Positions 34,366 through 42,545 are shown, numbered from the stretch's first letter. The stretch: DNA of 64,000 nucleotides from Candidatus Nitrosocosmicus franklandus (GCF_900696045.1 NZ_LR216287.1:1488001-1552000); one strand, 5' to 3'. Translations and numbers: made by a program. The notes: generated by a model not told the origin, from the sequence alone.

Positions 34366-36696
34366 CTATGACAACCCTGACAAACCATTCATGCTGAAAG
34401 TTATTTGTTGTTGCTTTCCTATGTCTAACTGATATTCGGGTGTTAGTCTTAGTCCAAACCAGCAAGTTTTTCTTTTTTCATCTTGCTTGCTTTTTTTCCC
34501 TTCGCTTATGTTAGGTCGTAATCGTTTTAGATCCTTTCCGAACGCCTCAATAGATTTAAAGGCTAATTTGTATTTATTACAGAATCTAATATACGCTTGA
34601 TGCAATTCAGACTTGCTTATCCATTCATCAGCAGCGGAATCTTCCGCTACAGCCTCTTCAAGAAATACCTTGACGGGGTCATTTGCTCTTTCTGATTTCT
34701 TTCTTTTTTGTTCTACAGTTTTTTCATTGAGAAAGATTCCATTATTTTTTAAGATTCTCCTTAGTGCCGTCATCGATACATTAAATATTCCCGACAATTC
34801 CTCTTCTGAGCTCAACCTTTGAAGAAGATAGGGATCGTCTCTCCTACCTTCAAAAGTAAAGGGAAAGCTGATTAATACTTCTCGGCGATAATATGCAGCA
34901 GTTTGATCAATTGATTCTCGAATTATATTAGCATTAAAAAATAACTTCGCATGCAAATACGTATCGTAGGCGTTTTGATTTTTTCTTTCTATTCGTATTG
35001 GCTGCTTTTTTCCTCCTGTAAGCTTCTTTAGAATTGTTGTATCCTTTATAACAGCATATGTTAGCTCAGTATCTATATTTACATCCTTAAATTCTAAATC
35101 GGCAAGGGAGAACCTATTCTCTAACAAAGCAGAAATAGAAACATTACTAATGTTCTTATCGTCATGCAATTTGGTAAGCAATCCAGTAAAGACGCTTTTA
35201 CCGTTTGAACCGTATCCAAACAACTTGAAGAAGTATTCAAACGGAGTATCCCTGTAAAATGTATAAGCCATGGCTTCTACAGCAGTTCTTATTTCTCCTG
35301 AATATAACACATCCTTTAGAAATTTTCCAAACAGCTTGGGTTTCATGCTTGGATTAAACACGATCGGTTTCTGATTCACTGAAAGATAATTAGGAGTGTG
35401 CGGATTCAATTTATCTTTAGAAATATCATATAGACCATTCTGAAGGTTTATGATATTAATATCTGCATCAAGTTCCTCTCTCCTATGATATGTCTTTCGG
35501 ATAATGTGGCCCTTTATCTCGGATAAGTGCTTGTTAGCAAGATCATACCCAAAAATATTTTCGGCCTCTTTTTCAATTATTATTTCTCCACCTGGAACAT
35601 ACACTCCTTTTTGATAATATAGGATCTCTTTTGTCTCTTCCAGAGTCAGGAAATGATAATTTTGAAAAATGTGTTCTGTTGCCTCTTCTATTAGATCGAT
35701 TTTGGATTGTTGTTTACTCTTATTAAAGACGAAATCCTTATGAGATCTTACAAATTCTATACAACTATTCCAAATAGTATCCAGTTCATCTTGTGATAAC
35801 GGCTCCGGTTTACAGAACTTTAGGTTTATCTCTTCAAGAAAAGCTTTTAATTTGACTGCGTTATTTGTGCCATCTTTTTTTTCATGATAATGACGAAATA
35901 ATAATGAATTGGCAACTGAGATTAGTTGATCGTGTCGTTCGCCTTCATGTATAACAATTTCTATATTGTTCCTTATTTTGAGATTTTTGATTATATTTCT
36001 GAGCTCGACCCTCAATCCATTCTTTTTTTCTACATATTCTATTCCATGTCGTTTACAGATGTTGTTAATGTGTTGAATCATTTCTATGGCCTGTATATTG
36101 TTCAATACACAAGGTTCTGTAGTTCCAATTATTTGGTATCTTTGTCCATTTTTATGAAATGATGGAGAACAAAACATTATTCCATGTTCTGCTTTGCTTT
36201 TTACTTCAATTCCTATCTTAGAATCAGGCCCTTTGCCAGGGAAGGGAATGGGTGATAACATATAAATATGAGCTCTATTCAAATCATCCTCGTGTTGTTC
36301 AACAATTGTTTTTTCTGCTAGCTCTTTGAGAGTTATATTTTTTCCATTAAGACTGCAAAATTCCTCTATGGCTTCTTTTTTATCCAGGTCAATCGCCACA
36401 AGATATAGATGAGAGTTATTATTGTCCTTTTTAGTTATATCTAGATATAACTTTCCAGGAAAAATGGCCATTCCCTTCTCAAATAAACCTTCGTTTTTCC
36501 ATTCTTCAAAGACATCATTAGGAATACGGTTATGCTGGTATTCTTTGTATGAACCTAATATTGGATACCTATTTTTAGTATCATATGGAATGACATTGCA
36601 TTTTTGTTTATGATACCAATAATCCGCCCAATCGTTGGGATTCGGTAACCATCTCTCCGTTTTATGCGTCAAGGCGCAAACCTCATACAATCGCAA
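34366..36696 (-). CDS. Prim-pol/SF3 helicase replication protein
   Basis: A 776-residue replication protein of mobile elements. The N-terminal 300 residues look like an archaeo-eukaryotic primase: YLVAIDLDKKEAIEEF gives the acidic pair and CSPSFHKNGQ the S-x-H motif. The middle and C-terminal parts are a superfamily-3 helicase: Walker A in FGYGSNGKSVFTG, a Walker B-like DVNIDTELTYA, and the sensor LFFNANIIRES. A D5-like winged-helix tail follows (SKSELHQAYIRFCNKY). It starts at TTG 36696 inside the end of the small zinc gene at 36669-36791, so it is translationally coupled. Such proteins initiate plasmid or virus replication; its presence argues the element can be extrachromosomal. Confidence 0.85.
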   Translation of the reverse strand: MRLYEVCALTHKTERWLPNPNDWADYWYHKQKCNVIPYDTKNRYPILGSYKEYQHNRIPNDVFEEWKNEGLFEKGMAIFPGKLYLDITKKDNNNSHLYLVAIDLDKKEAIEEFCSLNGKNITLKELAEKTIVEQHEDDLNRAHIYMLSPIPFPGKGPDSKIGIEVKSKAEHGIMFCSPSFHKNGQRYQIIGTTEPCVLNNIQAIEMIQHINNICKRHGIEYVEKKNGLRVELRNIIKNLKIRNNIEIVIHEGERHDQLISVANSLLFRHYHEKKDGTNNAVKLKAFLEEINLKFCKPEPLSQDELDTIWNSCIEFVRSHKDFVFNKSKQQSKIDLIEEATEHIFQNYHFLTLEETKEILYYQKGVYVPGGEIIIEKEAENIFGYDLANKHLSEIKGHIIRKTYHRREELDADINIINLQNGLYDISKDKLNPHTPNYLSVNQKPIVFNPSMKPKLFGKFLKDVLYSGEIRTAVEAMAYTFYRDTPFEYFFKLFGYGSNGKSVFTGLLTKLHDDKNISNVSISALLENRFSLADLEFKDVNIDTELTYAVIKDTTILKKLTGGKKQPIRIERKNQNAYDTYLHAKLFFNANIIRESIDQTAAYYRREVLISFPFTFEGRRDDPYLLQRLSSEEELSGIFNVSMTALRRILKNNGIFLNEKTVEQKRKKSERANDPVKVFLEEAVAEDSAADEWISKSELHQAYIRFCNKYKLAFKSIEAFGKDLKRLRPNISEGKKSKQDEKRKTCWFGLRLTPEYQLDIGKQQQITFSMNGLSGLS

Positions 36697-36791
36697 TTAT
36701 GCTCATAACATTTGTCGTTATGCGAGGTTTTTTCATGACCACAATAGCAAATGTCTGGAAGAACGGAATCCTCCCTGAAGCCATCATTCAA
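36669..36791 (-). CDS. 40-residue Cys/His-rich microprotein
   Basis: A TTG-started frame overlapping the helicase start by 28 bases. Its second half is dense in metal ligands: ICYCGHEKTSHNDKCYEH, then NCDC. That is five Cys and three His in 25 residues. The location inside an overlapping chain of tiny genes (36990-37154, 36800-37009, this, then the helicase) supports it being translated. Function unknown; a zinc-binding adaptor for the replication protein is a guess. Confidence 0.6.
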   Translation of the reverse strand: MNDGFREDSVLPDICYCGHEKTSHNDKCYEHNCDCMRFAP

Positions 36792-36799
36792 GTGTCCTT

Positions 36800-37009
36800 T
36801 TAGGCCTCCGTGGATTTGTGTTCGAATATTCTAATACATTCTGGACATAAATCTAATTCAATTTTCCCAAATTTGCCAATGCTTTGTGTTATTTTGTATA
36901 TGGAAGGTCTTGAACACCCAAAACCGTTACAAATCATTGAAGTTTTAATTTTGCTATGTTTACTGGTAACTGATAACTTGTTAATCAATTTAAATCCTCC
37001 CTGATGCAT
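36800..37009 (-). CDS. 69-residue zinc-finger protein of the replication operon
   Basis: ATG 37009 to TAA 36800. The Cys pattern is ICNGFGC then LDLCPECIRIFE about 23 residues later, i.e. a C-x4-C ... C-x2-C zinc site, in a basic protein (KLINKLSVTSKHSKIKTSM). It overlaps the upstream gene by 20 bases and is eight bases from the next. The chain implies one transcript from the 37155-37210 promoter region. It probably binds DNA, as expected for copy-number control of the replication gene; no family name is known to me. Confidence 0.6.
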   Translation of the reverse strand: MHQGGFKLINKLSVTSKHSKIKTSMICNGFGCSRPSIYKITQSIGKFGKIELDLCPECIRIFEHKSTEA

Positions 37010-37154
37010 TCAATATTTCAGACTTAAGACCTTTTTTATTATCCTCTATTAGTTCATTAATTATATCATCATAAGTTTGTTCTTTTCTACCTATGTTTCT
37101 TAGGATGTTCCTTGTTTTTACATCAATAATGATTGTTGTTCTTTGTATTTCCAT
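36990..37154 (-). CDS. 54-residue antitoxin-like (RHH-type) protein
   Basis: ATG 37154 to TAA 36990. The sequence MEIQRTTIIIDVKTRNILRN followed by IGRKEQTYDDIINELIEDN has the look of small archaeal antitoxin or ribbon-helix-helix proteins: a beta strand with alternating polar residues, then two helices with the GRKEQTYDDII motif. These act as DNA-binding autorepressors. No toxin gene is next to it, so it is more likely a copy-control repressor of the replication operon. It faces the winged-helix gene at 37211 across a 56-bp spacer with triplicated TATACCGAT. Confidence 0.6.
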   Translation of the reverse strand: MEIQRTTIIIDVKTRNILRNIGRKEQTYDDIINELIEDNKKGLKSEILNASGRI

Positions 37155-37193
37155 ATATCTACTATAAACAAGTATTTATTTTAGATAATGGTA

Positions 37194-37222
37194 TATACCG
37201 ATATACCGATATGTATACCGAT
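37194..37222 (+). promoter_or_regulatory. Three direct copies of TATACCGAT, putative operator
   Basis: Copies lie at 37194-37202, 37202-37210 and 37214-37222. They sit in the divergent spacer of two regulators and run into the first codons of the plus-strand gene (ATG 37211). Repeats that cover a transcription start and start codon are typical autoregulatory operators. Spacing is 8 and 12 bases. Confidence 0.55.
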
Positions 37223-38128
37223 AGTGATTTGATATTAGTTGATCCAGAACATAGACGAAGTAGAATTATTGACTTTATCCTTCATAATCAGGGATGTAGC
37301 AAAAGTAAAGTTGTAGCTCATGCTACAGAAAATGGATATGCTTCTAAGGTATCGGTTTACGAAGTGTTGAACGATCTTAAGAGAGAAAAAATTCTCTCAA
37401 TACGTAGAGAAAAACCAAATTCAAAGTCCCATCAATTGTTTATTGACCGGAAAAATCATGTCATTATCCTTACAAAACAATTACAGGAAATCGATCGTTT
37501 GTTGAAAGCTCTTTTAGAAAAGACTTTTTCAATCTATAACAAACCCGTGAAAGAGTGGCCTAAAATTTATGATCGTGAAAGCAGTTCGAGTCAGTTATCT
37601 GAGATTGTTAATTCGTTACAATATATAATTAGTTTTATTGATCACGCATTTAAATACCTTTATAGCTTGGAATGGCCTAGATTTGACTCAGTTTATCGTA
37701 ATCAAATGTATACTTTATTTTTCACAGAATTAGGGAGATGGCATAATTTGGTTAATAACAATATTTCAAGATTGATTCAGAATTATAAAAATCAAATTGA
37801 TGACTGGATCTATCCTCCACAGCGATATGAATATCGTCATCCTAAGTCTATTTCAGCTGACGAACTGTATCTATCTATGCTTCAACCATTATTCAGGATT
37901 CACCGATTAGAAGTTATATTCGAAAGACATGGTATGTTAAATGAATATACAAGATTAATTGATTATCTTTTTAATATGAATATATCTCAAATTGATTCCG
38001 TATATCCAGAACTACATGACTTATTTTTTGAATTTCTAACAAAAAACACTTCCTATCTACCCAAATATAGGGAGCGATTCAAAAGAGAATATAAAGAATA
38101 TCTCGTCAAAAATGGATTAGATGATTAG
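37211..38128 (+). CDS. Winged-helix protein of the element with long helical C-terminus
   Basis: A protein of about 305 residues from ATG 37211. An upstream TTG at 37133 is in frame, but the 26 extra residues (hydrophobic, Tyr-rich) cross the operator region and are not believable. Residues 10-85 form a winged helix: RRSRIIDFILHNQGCSKSKV, SVYEVLNDLKREKILSIRRE, then a wing. The rest is helical with Tyr/Phe-rich segments and no recognised fold. Its divergence from the antitoxin-like gene and the operator repeats suggest it controls the replication operon. It converges with the integrase gene, ten bases apart at the ends. Confidence 0.65.
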   Translation: MYTDSDLILVDPEHRRSRIIDFILHNQGCSKSKVVAHATENGYASKVSVYEVLNDLKREKILSIRREKPNSKSHQLFIDRKNHVIILTKQLQEIDRLLKALLEKTFSIYNKPVKEWPKIYDRESSSSQLSEIVNSLQYIISFIDHAFKYLYSLEWPRFDSVYRNQMYTLFFTELGRWHNLVNNNISRLIQNYKNQIDDWIYPPQRYEYRHPKSISADELYLSMLQPLFRIHRLEVIFERHGMLNEYTRLIDYLFNMNISQIDSVYPELHDLFFEFLTKNTSYLPKYRERFKREYKEYLVKNGLDD

Positions 38129-38138
38129 CATTAATGCA

Positions 38139-39614
38139 TTACTTTATAATCTTAATGTTTTCTAACACCTCTGGTTTTATGTTTACTAGCAAGGGATTCT
38201 GTTGAATTAATATAAATAAACTATTAACTCCTTCTTTCAAAGCTTTCATATCTTTTTCAAGTATGTCAATTTTTTGCTTATCTTCATTTCTTACCTCTGA
38301 ATATAGATCATAGGATAAAATCATCTTGCATTTCATGCATATCTTTGAATCCTGTCTATTGGATTCATTACAATTCGAACATTGCTTTGGTTTCAGGCAA
38401 TTAAAGAGGTCATCATCTTGGTCAGAATTGATGATGCCATTTTTTTGTAATAACACTTTCGATGATTGATTGCTTAGATGAACATAAACTTGAGTCATTT
38501 TACTTCCCATGGACCAACCTGCATGATCCTTGAGTGCAGAATCAGGTAAAATTAAACTCTTCTCAGTTAGCGCACTATGTCGGTATACATATAGGTTCCA
38601 AGGTTTTAGTAACATATTTCTTATTATTGCTTTATCATAATCGGGGATGATGTTATCGTCTAACAACTTTTTGAAATATTTTTTCTTATAATAGTCATAA
38701 TGACTCGAAAGCCCTTCTAACGTTAGTTTAGAGCCATAGTTATTTCCTTGGGATATGAAAACAAATGAGTCTGGATTTTTACCGTTAGGATGCTCTTCCA
38801 TCCACTCTTTTAGATAAGGAATTGAATCGATTAATGGGACAGTTCTTGGTCCTGTCTTTCCTTGAGTAATTCTTACTTCTGCATATTGAATTCCTTTGTT
38901 TGTTAAATTGAATTTTATGTCTTTGAATCTTAGATTCAGTATCTCTTGCGGTCGTGCAGACATGTCTCTTGCCAGCGCATGGTAACATCTATCTCTTTTG
39001 GAAGGACAATATTTTAGAAAAATCGCATGTTCTCTTGCTTCCCATATATCAGAAGGTTTGTATGAGGTTTTTTCCTTACGAGGTAGCTTCCTTATTCCTT
39101 GCATGCATACGGGTGTTGGTCTTTTTCTATGGTCTTCGTCTGAATTATATAACCATTTGAAGAATTTCAGTAATATTATCTGTCTTCCATTGTATGTGCC
39201 AATCCATTTATTGGATGGATCTTTGTCAGAAGATTTTCTTAAACTATTTAGATATTCTAGAATATCTTGTTTAGTTAATTCAGTAAACGATTTGTTATCA
39301 TTATGATAATTTGATAGCCATACAAGAGTTTTAATCTTACCTTCTTTTGTTGAATCTTTTATATTTATCTCAGTTTGTTCAGCGATTATATAGTCTACGA
39401 TTATTTTTGCATTAATCGGGTTACGTTTCAAAAGGTCTTTAAGTATTTTGTTAAAATAAGGCCTTGAAAGCGTTTTTGTTATCGAATCTATCTTTCTTTC
39501 TATATCTGCGGATAATTCTCTGGAACCCTCACTTAATTGACTGATGTTACTGTAAAGATTCAACCAGTAAAAATTTGCTCTTTTGATATATAACGATATA
39601 GGTGGAACCCACAT
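38139..39614 (-). CDS. Tyrosine recombinase (integrase)
   Basis: A 491-residue site-specific recombinase. An N-terminal SAM-like core-binding domain (about 60-200) is followed by a catalytic domain: Arg I in ARDMSARPQEIL, Lys in TQGKTGPR, Arg II in YVYRHSALTEKS (a Tyr replaces the usual first His), His III in LKDHAGWSM and the nucleophile Tyr in TQVYVHLS. After that come a zinc ribbon (CSNCNES ... ICMKCK) and a coiled coil. The start ATG at 39614 is five bases from the attachment repeat and six from the tRNA-Ser end, the classic position. Integration leaves the gene intact. It would excise and integrate the element at the tRNA. Confidence 0.9.
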   Translation of the reverse strand: MWVPPISLYIKRANFYWLNLYSNISQLSEGSRELSADIERKIDSITKTLSRPYFNKILKDLLKRNPINAKIIVDYIIAEQTEINIKDSTKEGKIKTLVWLSNYHNDNKSFTELTKQDILEYLNSLRKSSDKDPSNKWIGTYNGRQIILLKFFKWLYNSDEDHRKRPTPVCMQGIRKLPRKEKTSYKPSDIWEAREHAIFLKYCPSKRDRCYHALARDMSARPQEILNLRFKDIKFNLTNKGIQYAEVRITQGKTGPRTVPLIDSIPYLKEWMEEHPNGKNPDSFVFISQGNNYGSKLTLEGLSSHYDYYKKKYFKKLLDDNIIPDYDKAIIRNMLLKPWNLYVYRHSALTEKSLILPDSALKDHAGWSMGSKMTQVYVHLSNQSSKVLLQKNGIINSDQDDDLFNCLKPKQCSNCNESNRQDSKICMKCKMILSYDLYSEVRNEDKQKIDILEKDMKALKEGVNSLFILIQQNPLLVNIKPEVLENIKIIK

Positions 39615-39619
39615 TTGAG

Positions 39620-39640
39620 GCGCCGGGAGTGGGACTCGAA
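39620..39640 (-). repeat. Right attachment-site copy (attR), within tRNA-Ser
   Basis: Identical to 24845-24865 in the same orientation. It covers the last 20 bases of the tRNA-Ser gene plus one, so integration regenerates a full 3' end for the tRNA. Confidence 0.85.
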
Positions 39641-39757
39641 CCCACGAGTCCGGAAGGACATCAGCTATCTATCCTTTTTTCCTCTTTATTAGATCTCGAG
39701 GCTGACCCCTTTTAGGGTTGGATTTTTTGATTACTTACCTAGCTTGGGTACCCCGGC
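39621..39757 (-). tRNA. tRNA-Ser(CGA) with two introns
   Basis: Read on the minus strand, the gene starts GCCGGGGTACCCAAGC and ends with a T arm GTGGGTTCGAGTCCCAC and acceptor TCCCGGC-G; the two acceptor strands pair. The anticodon stem TCAGC pairs with GCTGA, and the loop begins CTCGAGA with anticodon CGA. Between loop and 3' stem lies a canonical intron of about 28 bases after position 37. A long variable arm (GTCC/GGAC) is typical of tRNA-Ser. The D arm is interrupted by about 23 bases (AAGTAATC ... ACCCT), which reads as a second intron. Removing both gives about 86 bases. It is the integration target of the element to its left. No CCA is encoded. Confidence 0.82.
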
Positions 39758-39870
39758 TTATTTCCTTGAATTTATTTTATATGTGTTAAATTTTAAACTT
39801 GTGTTATGACGCATATTTATGACCTATCTTCTACTACAAATATTTAATACCCTGTCTTGTTAACTATGCT

Positions 39871-40302
39871 ATGATTTCATTAAAGACTCAAAATCCTACA
39901 CTAGATACAATTAAAGAATTATCACTTGCCGATTTAGCAATAATGTCTTTTATTTCACAGCAATTGAGAAAAAGACTTTCGGGTTATTTTAAGATAGATG
40001 CATTTACAGCTCCTGATCCATTCTCAAAGGATGACGAGTTCAGTTATTTACTAGTTGTGGATAAATCAAATACTAATAGAATAATAGCATTTATTGCCCT
40101 AAAAGACCCATCGGATCTTGAAATATGGGATTTGCTTTTCGGAAAAGACATGTTGAGAATGGATGTTTCAAAAGAAGAAGCCATGTCCTTAAAACAAGAA
40201 TTGATGCCTAAAAATACTAATAATTTTTTTCCAATTCGTAAGGAAAGCTCCATAATTGGATATATTGCTTTTACTTTTGAAATATGCGGACTAAAGGATT
40301 AA
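39871..40302 (+). CDS. Uncharacterised 143-residue protein
   Basis: A globular, mixed alpha/beta protein (SYLLVVDKSNTNRIIAFIAL, then SDLEIWDLLFGKDMLRMD) with no Cys motif or signal. It begins at ATG 39871, just outside the integrated element. The pattern resembles general conserved proteins of this lineage, but I do not recognise a family. It is monocistronic and converges with the flavoprotein gene downstream. Confidence 0.6.
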   Translation: MISLKTQNPTLDTIKELSLADLAIMSFISQQLRKRLSGYFKIDAFTAPDPFSKDDEFSYLLVVDKSNTNRIIAFIALKDPSDLEIWDLLFGKDMLRMDVSKEEAMSLKQELMPKNTNNFFPIRKESSIIGYIAFTFEICGLKD

Positions 40303-40368
40303 TGTTCTACTATTAATAGTAACATATTTTTCTATTTATGGTGCTAATCAATAATTTTTTAAATATAT

Positions 40369-41142
40369 CTACATACTTATTGAGGCAGGAAATTCTAAAT
40401 CCCCTTTTTCTAAGATTTTGATTTTCATATCCTTCAAGATTTCTCTTGCCTTGGTCAAACCTTCTCTGTCTATAATCTTTTTTACGATTTCTTTTCTAAA
40501 AGAATTGGTCCATTCCTGTCCTATTTTATACTTACCATCGATCGTCTCAACATCAATTTTTATCACTGTAAGATAGATTATGGATTTTGAATTTTGGGTT
40601 AGTTCGGTGTATCTGCCTTCGGGTTGATACTTTTGCATCATTTTATTCATTGCTAGTGCCTTCTCTTTATTGTCCGAAACGATGGAAGCCTTTCCCTTTA
40701 TTACTATGCTTGTATATAGGGTATCTGCTAACGATGCCTCTGTAGGATGAAAATAATATGATGGTAAAAAACAAATTTCCTTATCAACCTCAAAACCTAC
40801 TTTACTGTTACGTAACAAGTTCTCGATCTTCTCTCCTTTGTGGTGAGAATGCATGTAAATTACATGCTTGTATATTTGTCTGTCTGCATTTTTTGTAGTA
40901 TCTGCATTTTTATTTACTCTTTGTTGGTATCTCAAGTTTCCATTTGATAAATCGATGTATTTGCCGTTCTGTTCAGCAGTATTAGTATTAGCCATCATCA
41001 TCATCAAATGAACAAAATTCATTGGGATAACTTGTGGATATCCATTCTTGTCGATTGTTGCAAGTCTTCCTACATGTATCTCGTTTAGAAAACCAATAAT
41101 ATTGTTGATGTTTTTTATTCTAAATCTCGAAGTTAATTGCAT
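40369..41142 (-). CDS. Pyridoxamine 5'-phosphate oxidase-like flavoprotein
   Basis: A 257-residue protein of the split-barrel FMN-binding fold. It starts with an FLNEIHVGRLATIDKNGYPQVIPM strand pair typical of PPOX and NimA/DinB-type proteins; the central VIYMHSHHKGEKIENLLRN matches the IYFHSAxxGxKxxxI motif; SLADTLYTSIVIKGKASIV completes the barrel. A 60-residue insertion (Met- and Asn-rich) sits after the first strands. These proteins bind FMN or F420 and reduce diverse small molecules; the substrate is not predictable. The gene overlaps no neighbour and is 20 bases from a small membrane protein gene on the same strand. Confidence 0.75.
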   Translation of the reverse strand: MQLTSRFRIKNINNIIGFLNEIHVGRLATIDKNGYPQVIPMNFVHLMMMMANTNTAEQNGKYIDLSNGNLRYQQRVNKNADTTKNADRQIYKHVIYMHSHHKGEKIENLLRNSKVGFEVDKEICFLPSYYFHPTEASLADTLYTSIVIKGKASIVSDNKEKALAMNKMMQKYQPEGRYTELTQNSKSIIYLTVIKIDVETIDGKYKIGQEWTNSFRKEIVKKIIDREGLTKAREILKDMKIKILEKGDLEFPASISM

Positions 41143-41162
41143 TTTCTTTTCTCTTGGTAGTT

Positions 41163-41510
41163 TTATTTGTGATGGCTTTTGCTTTCTCTCTCCTTCCTTT
41201 CCATTTCCTCTCCGTATTTTTCTTTCATTGTATCATCAATTATGGCCGGCGAAACCTTTTCTTTTCGTACTAGGATAATCAACATGATTCCAAATAATCC
41301 CAATATTAAAGATAAGCCCAGTGCTCCTCCATAAGGTATCAACAAATAATAGCCAATTGAAAAACCAAAACATATTATCGCTTGTAAAGCATAGGTGACC
41401 GTCTTCCTTAGATCCATCTTTTTTGAAATAAAACCTATTGCAAAAAACGCTATACTTGGATAAATGATCAAAAGTATATACTGATCCAAGTCAATGCCGT
41501 TATGAGACAT
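41163..41510 (-). CDS. 115-residue membrane protein
   Basis: Three or four hydrophobic segments (about 9-27, 36-55 and 60-80) followed by a charged cytoplasmic-type tail ending in KERESKSHHK. No recognised family. It lies 55 bases after the uS9 gene, in the position where rpoN often follows rps9 in archaeal ribosomal clusters, but it is not RpoN (no Cys motifs). It may be the last gene of the ribosomal operon or have its own promoter. Confidence 0.6.
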   Translation of the reverse strand: MSHNGIDLDQYILLIIYPSIAFFAIGFISKKMDLRKTVTYALQAIICFGFSIGYYLLIPYGGALGLSLILGLFGIMLIILVRKEKVSPAIIDDTMKEKYGEEMERKERESKSHHK

Positions 41511-41565
41511 ATTAAATCTTGAATATTCTATTAATTAAGAAATCAAAAAATGTAAAGAAAAATTG

Positions 41566-42009
41566 CTAACGATATGATTTCTGCTTTCTTCTTCTTGCCC
41601 CTGGGCCACCATATTTCTTTGATTCTGTTTGTCTTGGATCGCCTACTAATAGGTGTCTATCGAATTCTGTAATTTTTTTCTTTATTTCTTCTCTAATATT
41701 CTTAGTAAAAGGATGATCTCTAGGATCTTTTGCACCCTTTGTCTCCCCTGTTAATGCACGTGAAATTGCTACTGCACTTGCAAATGCTTGGCCCATAAAA
41801 CCACCACCATTAACATGAACGTTAACATCTACTCGATTTCTAAGTTCGCCAATTAAGCCTGTAGGTGTTAAAATAAGTTCTTTTGCTACTTCTGGTTGAA
41901 TTACTTCTGCAGGAATATTGTTAATTCTAATTTTTCCATTTCCTTTTACAATAGTGGCTACTGCCCTACATGTTTTTCTTTGCCCAGGATAAAGATCTAT
42001 CTTATTCAT
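41566..42009 (-). CDS. rps9: Ribosomal protein uS9
   Basis: A 147-residue small-subunit protein with the uS9 hallmark C-terminus GGPGARRRKQKSYR and an upstream core GGFMGQAFASAVAISRAL. The C-terminal tail reaches into the P site. It follows uL13 with its ATG overlapping the uL13 stop region by one base, as part of the Rpo3-eL18-uL13-uS9 operon. Normal length for archaeal uS9. Confidence 0.96.
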   Translation of the reverse strand: MNKIDLYPGQRKTCRAVATIVKGNGKIRINNIPAEVIQPEVAKELILTPTGLIGELRNRVDVNVHVNGGGFMGQAFASAVAISRALTGETKGAKDPRDHPFTKNIREEIKKKITEFDRHLLVGDPRQTESKKYGGPGARRRKQKSYR

Positions 42010-42545
42010 TACTGAACCACTCCCTTCCAGCCAATTTGCTTTGCTACATCACTCATAGATGTATAAAACGATTCAGGTCTGGTAATTTTTGCATCATCAA
42101 ATGTTTGCATTGCTGAATTTTTTAACTCATCAGGTACGCCTATATATACCCTTAACTTTTTAAAAGCTTGAATACCGCTAGATTTTCTTTTGGGAACCAT
42201 TCCTCTAATCATTTTTGTAACGATTGTATCAGGTCTTCTAGGATGAAATGGGCCATGAATAGGATTAACAATTGATCCTATTTCCAATCTCTTCTTATAA
42301 TCTTCAATAATTTCGTATCTATTTCCAGATAACATCACTTTTTCTGCATTGACTACCGATACCCTATTGCCTTGAAGCAATAATTTTGAAACTTTTGAAC
42401 ATAATCTTCCTGAAATACAATTAGCTGCATCTACCACAATAAGTTTATTTTGTTTTTGTTCTTCTTTTTGCAGTGGCTGTTGTTTCAATTTTTTTCCTGA
42501 TGATTTCTCATCCTTTTTCTTGTCGATCTTTGGTTCCTTAACCAA
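42009..42545 (-). CDS. rpl13: Ribosomal protein uL13 with Lys/Gln-rich N-terminal extension
   Basis: A 178-residue large-subunit protein. The uL13 core starts at about residue 33 (KLIVVDAANCISGRLCS) and continues with VVNAEKVMLSG, FHPRRPDTIVTKMIRGMVP and the C-terminal helix. The first 32 residues are extra, highly charged and low complexity (KKDEKSSGKKLKQQPLQKEE), longer than in most archaeal relatives. The start ATG at 42545 overlaps the eL18 gene by eight bases. A shorter start would be possible only with a non-ATG codon near residue 30. Confidence 0.95.
   Translation of the reverse strand: MVKEPKIDKKKDEKSSGKKLKQQPLQKEEQKQNKLIVVDAANCISGRLCSKVSKLLLQGNRVSVVNAEKVMLSGNRYEIIEDYKKRLEIGSIVNPIHGPFHPRRPDTIVTKMIRGMVPKRKSSGIQAFKKLRVYIGVPDELKNSAMQTFDDAKITRPESFYTSMSDVAKQIGWKGVVQ

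Larger units (their letters stand above)
24845..39640. mobile_element. Integrated element bracketed by a tRNA-Ser 3'-end repeat
   Basis: Two 21-bp perfect direct repeats (24845-24865, 39620-39640) bracket about 14.8 kb. The right copy is the 3' end of an intact tRNA-Ser gene; the left copy is that sequence alone. A tyrosine integrase sits five bases from the tRNA. The interior holds a prim-pol/SF3 helicase replication gene, an operon of tiny regulators, an integrase and conflict genes (subtilase/AAA pair, SIR2, Fic-like, OLD relic), and no core metabolic gene. No capsid or packaging gene was recognised, so it is more plasmid-like than a complete virus. The integrase gene is intact rather than split by integration. 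Confidence 0.85.
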
